Below are positions 60,817 through 64,000 of a DNA stretch of 64,000 bases, one piece after another. A program made the translations under genes and the position numbers. Source of the DNA: Thermodesulfobacterium hveragerdense DSM 12571. GTDB lineage: Bacteria; Desulfobacterota; Thermodesulfobacteria; Thermodesulfobacteriales; Thermodesulfobacteriaceae. Below the pieces are notes generated by a model. That model had not been told where the DNA came from. It did not search any database and worked only from the letters and a program-made list of their open reading frames with translations. Numbering within the stretch: position 1 is the first letter of the stretch; each line of letters begins with the position of its first letter. The stretch covers positions 19,835 through 83,834 of the forward strand of contig NZ_AUIT01000008.1 of the NCBI RefSeq assembly GCF_000423845.1, written 5' to 3'.

Positions 60817-63309
60817 CTACCACCATATCAACGGCTTAATCAGTTTATAATCAAGATTTTTCAAGTCTATCTTCTCGCCACCTTCAAATTCAACAAAATC
60901 TGAAGTTATTCTCTTTATCCACTTGCCAAGCAAATTCGATAAGGTTTCAGCAACATCTATGTTTGGATAAAGTTTTGATAGGTCCACTTTAACCTTGTTG
61001 TTTTCGTAATCAATCTCCAGTGCCTCAAGCATTTTCAGGTCTTTCATAAATACATACTGGTTGTAAGGGTCCTGATAGGGATTATCAAACAGGTCTGAAT
61101 CTTCGTATTTTACTCTTCTTAATGTATCTTCGTATTGCTCAAGTTCGTAGTATTTGAAAAAGCCACCTGCTTTGTTTTCATTGTATTTTTTTTTAACATC
61201 CTTTTCTTTTGATATACCTGACTTATCATAAAATAAAACTTTTTTCATCCTTGGTAAAACAACTGTGTAAAAATGCTCTCCCATCTCTACACCGATCCAC
61301 TTTCTTTTGAGTTTATGTGCCACTGCTGTGGTTGTGCCAGAGCCAAGGAAAAAGTCCATAACAAGATCTCCTTCGTTGGATGTGGATTCTATGACCCGTT
61401 TTAAAAGAATCTCGGAGTTTTCGGTTTGAAATTGCCAATTCATACTATAACCTATTATATCTGTCCAATTCGTTCCTGGTGCCTTTTTGTCTAATAAGAT
61501 ATAAAGTTTGTTTCCCCTAATTTGCAAGCGTCCCTCTCTATACATTCTGTTTGCTACTTCATTCCCTCTTGCCCAACAGTATCCTTCATTAGGATGAAAA
61601 ACTTGATTCCCAATTATAATAGGTTTGCCTGTCTGCCCACGGTTTGGTTTTTGTTGCATTAATACCCATTGCGGTTCTCTTTGTATCCATATTCTGTTGA
61701 AAAATACCATTTCGTGGTTTTTGCAGAAATTCATTAAGCTCTCGGTTTCCTGCTCGAGGTTAGACACTTCTCTTTTTGCTAAATACGCTGTTTTTCTCAA
61801 AATTATCTCATTCCTAAAATTCTCTTCTCCAAAAATCTCATTCATCAAAGGTCTAACAATCCAATTTCCATTGTAATCACATCTGACAAAAATACTTCCT
61901 TTTTCATTCAATAAATCCCTTGCTAATCTTAACCTATTCTCAAGCATCGTTGCCCAGGAAGAATCTTTATACTTAACAGAATAAAAATAATCTGCATCCT
62001 GTTCCTTATTAAACGGTGGATCAATATAAATCGTCTGCACCTTTTCTTTAAACTTCGGTAAAATACTATTCAATGCCTGATAATTCTCACTCTTTATTAA
62101 CCAGCCGTCTAATGAATTGTCTAAATCATCAAATAAACCTAAAATCTCAAATTCTAAATCTTTAAAATATTTTGTATCAACTGGCAAATGTTTGTACTTT
62201 TCCTTCAAACGCTTTCCCATTAAATCACTTATAAATATACCATCATTTTTTAATTTGTCAAGCTTTTCCTTCAAACGCTTTCCCATTAAATCCTTTTCAA
62301 TTATTTCATTTTCCTTAAAACTTTCATCTACAATCCCTAACTCTTTCCACTCCTTTACTTGTTCATTGAAATTTTTATGCTTCAATATCTTTTCGATAAG
62401 TTTTAACTCCTTGTCCTTTTCAGCAATTCTGTCAAGGGTTATCACATAGTTAGAATTCAAAACAAACTTTGGCTTGTTCCATATCTTCACAAGTTCATCT
62501 TCAAACTGTGAAATGAAATCAATAATCTTAAACGCAATATCTTTTAAAACCTGAAGTTGCTTTATCCGCTTTTCAGTCCATTCACTTTCGCCTGAAAATA
62601 CATACTGATAAAGCCAGAGATTGAATTGCTCTCTCAAAAATTCCTTGGCATTCTTGTTTATAAAGTAATCTACTTCACTTTGTTTTTCAAATACCCTAAA
62701 AGCTTTCTCAAGAATATCTTCAGCTATCTTAACTCCTTCCTTTCTCAAAGCCTTTAAAATATCCTCTATCTTTGTAGTCCTGCCCCTTTCAGAATAATAA
62801 ACATTAAACACCAGGACCCCGTCTTTTCTTCTCTCTTTAAAATCAAAAATTACATCCCTTTTTTCATTTGCTTTTTTATGCTCAAGTGTAGAAACATCAA
62901 AGAAAAACTTATATCCACCTACTTCAACCTCAAGATTCTTAAACAACCTGTCAGTCTTAACATAATAAAGCATGTGTGTTTTCCAGAATAAAATTACATC
63001 TTTATCATCGGTATAAACCTTTTCATAAACATTCTGATGAATGGGTGTATATCTAAAGTAAATTGAGCCACTTTCCGAAAAATACCGTTGAAAGAAAGTA
63101 TATAGTTTATCAAATAATTCCTCTTTAAACTCAGGAAAAGGCTCTACTGCCTTTTTAATATCCTCTTGCAATTTAGGGAATACTCCCTTTTCATAGTATC
63201 TTGATTTAATTCGCATTAAATTGATATAGCCAGACTCACCCTCTACCTTCGCTCCCACAAATATCTCTTTCAAAGCATTGTAAAACTTTTGTTCCTTTGT
63301 CATAATCAT
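60817..63309 (-). CDS. mod: Type III DNA methyltransferase Mod with a 22-residue in-frame duplication
   Basis: An 830-residue beta-class adenine methyltransferase: motif IV TIYIDPPFN (about 430) precedes motif I MDFFLGSGTTTAVAH (about 655), with the target recognition domain between. A large N-terminal region (residues 1-340) and the LKSENYQALN-like SENYQALNSILPKF lead are typical of this Mod group. Residues 341-371 contain DLMGKRLKEK twice, because a 66-bp insertion duplicates 30 bp of the gene; relatives have it once, before YKHLPVDTKYF. The product is otherwise complete. ATG 63309 is preceded by a weak CAGAGG. Confidence 0.93.
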   Translation of the reverse strand: MIMTKEQKFYNALKEIFVGAKVEGESGYINLMRIKSRYYEKGVFPKLQEDIKKAVEPFPEFKEELFDKLYTFFQRYFSESGSIYFRYTPIHQNVYEKVYTDDKDVILFWKTHMLYYVKTDRLFKNLEVEVGGYKFFFDVSTLEHKKANEKRDVIFDFKERRKDGVLVFNVYYSERGRTTKIEDILKALRKEGVKIAEDILEKAFRVFEKQSEVDYFINKNAKEFLREQFNLWLYQYVFSGESEWTEKRIKQLQVLKDIAFKIIDFISQFEDELVKIWNKPKFVLNSNYVITLDRIAEKDKELKLIEKILKHKNFNEQVKEWKELGIVDESFKENEIIEKDLMGKRLKEKLDKLKNDGIFISDLMGKRLKEKYKHLPVDTKYFKDLEFEILGLFDDLDNSLDGWLIKSENYQALNSILPKFKEKVQTIYIDPPFNKEQDADYFYSVKYKDSSWATMLENRLRLARDLLNEKGSIFVRCDYNGNWIVRPLMNEIFGEENFRNEIILRKTAYLAKREVSNLEQETESLMNFCKNHEMVFFNRIWIQREPQWVLMQQKPNRGQTGKPIIIGNQVFHPNEGYCWARGNEVANRMYREGRLQIRGNKLYILLDKKAPGTNWTDIIGYSMNWQFQTENSEILLKRVIESTSNEGDLVMDFFLGSGTTTAVAHKLKRKWIGVEMGEHFYTVVLPRMKKVLFYDKSGISKEKDVKKKYNENKAGGFFKYYELEQYEDTLRRVKYEDSDLFDNPYQDPYNQYVFMKDLKMLEALEIDYENNKVKVDLSKLYPNIDVAETLSNLLGKWIKRITSDFVEFEGGEKIDLKNLDYKLIKPLIWW
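62197..62292. repeat. 30-bp direct repeats flanking a 36-bp insert inside mod
   Basis: CTTTTCCTTCAAACGCTTTC and the next ten bases occur identically at 62197-62226 and 62263-62292, separated by 36 bases (62227-62262). Repeat plus insert adds 66 bp, exactly 22 codons, so Mod stays in frame. A 31-bp core of the insert (62232-62262) matches the res insert core (58733-58763) at 26 positions, while the flanking repeats of the two sites are unrelated. Confidence 0.93.
62234..62261 (-). promoter_or_regulatory. Extended -10 promoter within the mod insert
   Basis: Minus-strand TTGACA (62256-62261), 16 bases, TATATT (62234-62239), with TG one base before the -10. The predicted start, near 62227, coincides with the insert edge and is about seven bases before the in-frame ATG of Met364 (62220), so a leaderless mRNA for the methylase core could be made. 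Confidence 0.7.
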
Positions 63310-63354
63310 GCCTCTGAGTTTTGATTTTTGATCTCTAATTTCTTACTTTTCTTA

Positions 63355-63612
63355 CTATATTATAGCTCCCTTTAAACATCTCACAACTTTAGTTTGTGCC
63401 TTAAGATTTAATTGGAAATGAAGCCCTCGCAGTACGCCAGCTTGTATACTAAAGAAGTGATTATCTTAGACAAAATCAAAGAAAAATCCTATTTCTTCAA
63501 AATCTTTCTTGTTGTAAGTTTCCATAAAAAAGCCTCTGTGATCCTCAAATACAGTGGGCTCAAAGATATAAACCCCTTCAAGTGAAATTGTCAGTTTTCT
63601 GAATTTCCCCAT
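63355..63612 (-). pseudogene. N-terminal remnant of dTDP-4-dehydrorhamnose 3,5-epimerase (RmlC)
   Basis: From ATG 63612 the frame reads GVYIFEPTVFEDHRGFFMET, then an in-frame TAA (63466-63468) exactly where relatives have Gln in FVQDNH, then DNHFFSIQAGVLRGLHFQ and AQTKVVRCLKGA to a stop at 63355. The nonsense codon is a simple CAA to TAA change. The catalytic half beyond residue about 85 is missing: the R-M operon begins there and uses TATAAT inside this remnant as its -10. The matching RmlA remnant lies at 54.5 kb. Confidence 0.82.
63359..63386 (-). promoter_or_regulatory. Promoter of the type III R-M operon
   Basis: Minus-strand TTGTGA (63381-63386), 16 bases, TATAAT (63359-63364), giving a start near 63352 and a leader of about 43 bases before mod. 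The promoter lies in former rmlC coding sequence. Confidence 0.55.
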
Positions 63613-63820
63613 CTTCAACTTCTCCTGCCATCTGCTCTATTATTTATTATATACTCTTGCACAACAAATCTTGTAAAAGGATTTGAAGCTGTGAAGGGAG
63701 TAGAATATAAATTGTGTCTTTTAATAAAATATTTTAGAGGCATAATAAAAATTTTTAATATTTTTTAAATTAATGATAACATAAAACCTAAAAGACTAAA
63801 CTAACCAGGAGGTCTGTAAA
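63613..63820. other. Gene-free stretch leading to the transposase
   Basis: No gene seen. The left part upstream of the rmlC remnant has no recognisable coding similarity. The left terminal repeat of the following IS256-type element should lie here, possibly around 63700-63730 (AATTGTGTCTTTTAATAAAA), but the other end is outside the window, so the boundary cannot be set. Confidence 0.35.
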
Positions 63821-64000
63821 ATGGAAAACTTAGACTTAGATTTAGAAAAAGTTTTAAGTGAAATCTCAAAAATTGAATCAAAAGAGGGTATCAAAATGGC
63901 TGCTGCACTCCTCTTAAACGCTCTCATGAAAAAAGAAAGAGAAATATTCCTTAGAGATAGTATTGATAATAAAGCTAATGGTTACTATGAAAGACAACTT
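63821..64000 (+). mobile_element. IS256/mutator-family transposase, 5' part
   Basis: Sixty codons are visible before the window ends: an acidic helical start (MENLDLDLEKVLSEISKIES), then KMAAALLLNALMKKEREIFL and NKANGYYERQL. The last block corresponds to the conserved RNGYYPR-type segment near the N-terminus of IS256-family transposases. A clear AGGAGGT precedes the ATG by nine bases. The DDE catalytic region lies outside. It may be intact or not; that cannot be judged. Confidence 0.75.

Overview
The window looks like a chromosomal segment of a low-GC, anaerobic, thermophilic Gram-negative bacterium, most plausibly of the Thermodesulfobacterium type. This is an inference from gene content: a class III (oxygen-sensitive) ribonucleotide reductase, rubrerythrin and peroxiredoxin, ferrous iron uptake, an 11-subunit complex I without the NADH-oxidising module, PEP synthase, futalosine-route menaquinone genes, flagellar hook genes, BamD/porin/TonB-receptor outer-membrane genes and LPS heptosyl transfer. 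No rRNA or tRNA gene was seen.

Layout. 1-4.6 kb: 3'-truncated ruvB, a class III RNR operon whose glycyl-radical domain is a separate small gene, preceded by two tandem NrdR-type boxes, then exonuclease III and zinc-ribbon genes. 4.8-6 kb: a porin. 6-10.2 kb: a tight six-gene feo operon mixing FeoA-type proteins with a FeoA-GGDEF diguanylate cyclase and an HD-GYP phosphodiesterase; its feoB has lost most of the G domain and the reading frame. 10.4-14 kb: peroxiredoxin plus winged-helix protein, TonB-dependent receptor, rubrerythrin. 14.2-20.3 kb: fliK-flgD and two FlgE-type genes. 20.5-30.8 kb: ferredoxin-nuoABCDHIJKLMN. 31-38 kb: scpA, CoA-binding protein, tpiA, pgk, ribH, an FtsB-like gene, a secreted Pro/Gln-rich protein, ppsA. 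38.3-48 kb (mostly +): smpB, sbcC, mobA, a response regulator-HD-GYP, mqnB, mqnD, tolQ, thioredoxin, a BamD-like lipoprotein. 48-54.4 kb: secA, truD, waaF, a WecA/MraY-type transferase.

54.4-64 kb is an accessory, visibly AT-rich region. A surface-polysaccharide locus is decaying there: remnants of rmlA, wzz, gmhB, hddC and rmlC carry nonsense codons, frameshifts and a lost catalytic residue. A segment with an XRE regulator, an inverted-repeat-rich stretch, a DUF169 gene and a type III restriction-modification operon (mod-res) lies between the hddC and rmlC remnants. The right edge enters an IS256-type transposase.

The most striking observation is in the type III R-M operon. Both mod and res carry an insertion with the same architecture: a 30- or 34-bp stretch of the gene itself is perfectly duplicated around a 36- or 37-bp insert. 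The two inserts share a 31-bp core (26/31 identical) that reads as a near-consensus extended -10 promoter (TTGACA-N16-TATATT) in the gene direction. The mod insertion (66 bp) is in frame; the res insertion (71 bp) splits the gene, and exact loss of one repeat plus insert would restore a single 982-residue frame. I do not recognise this as a known element.
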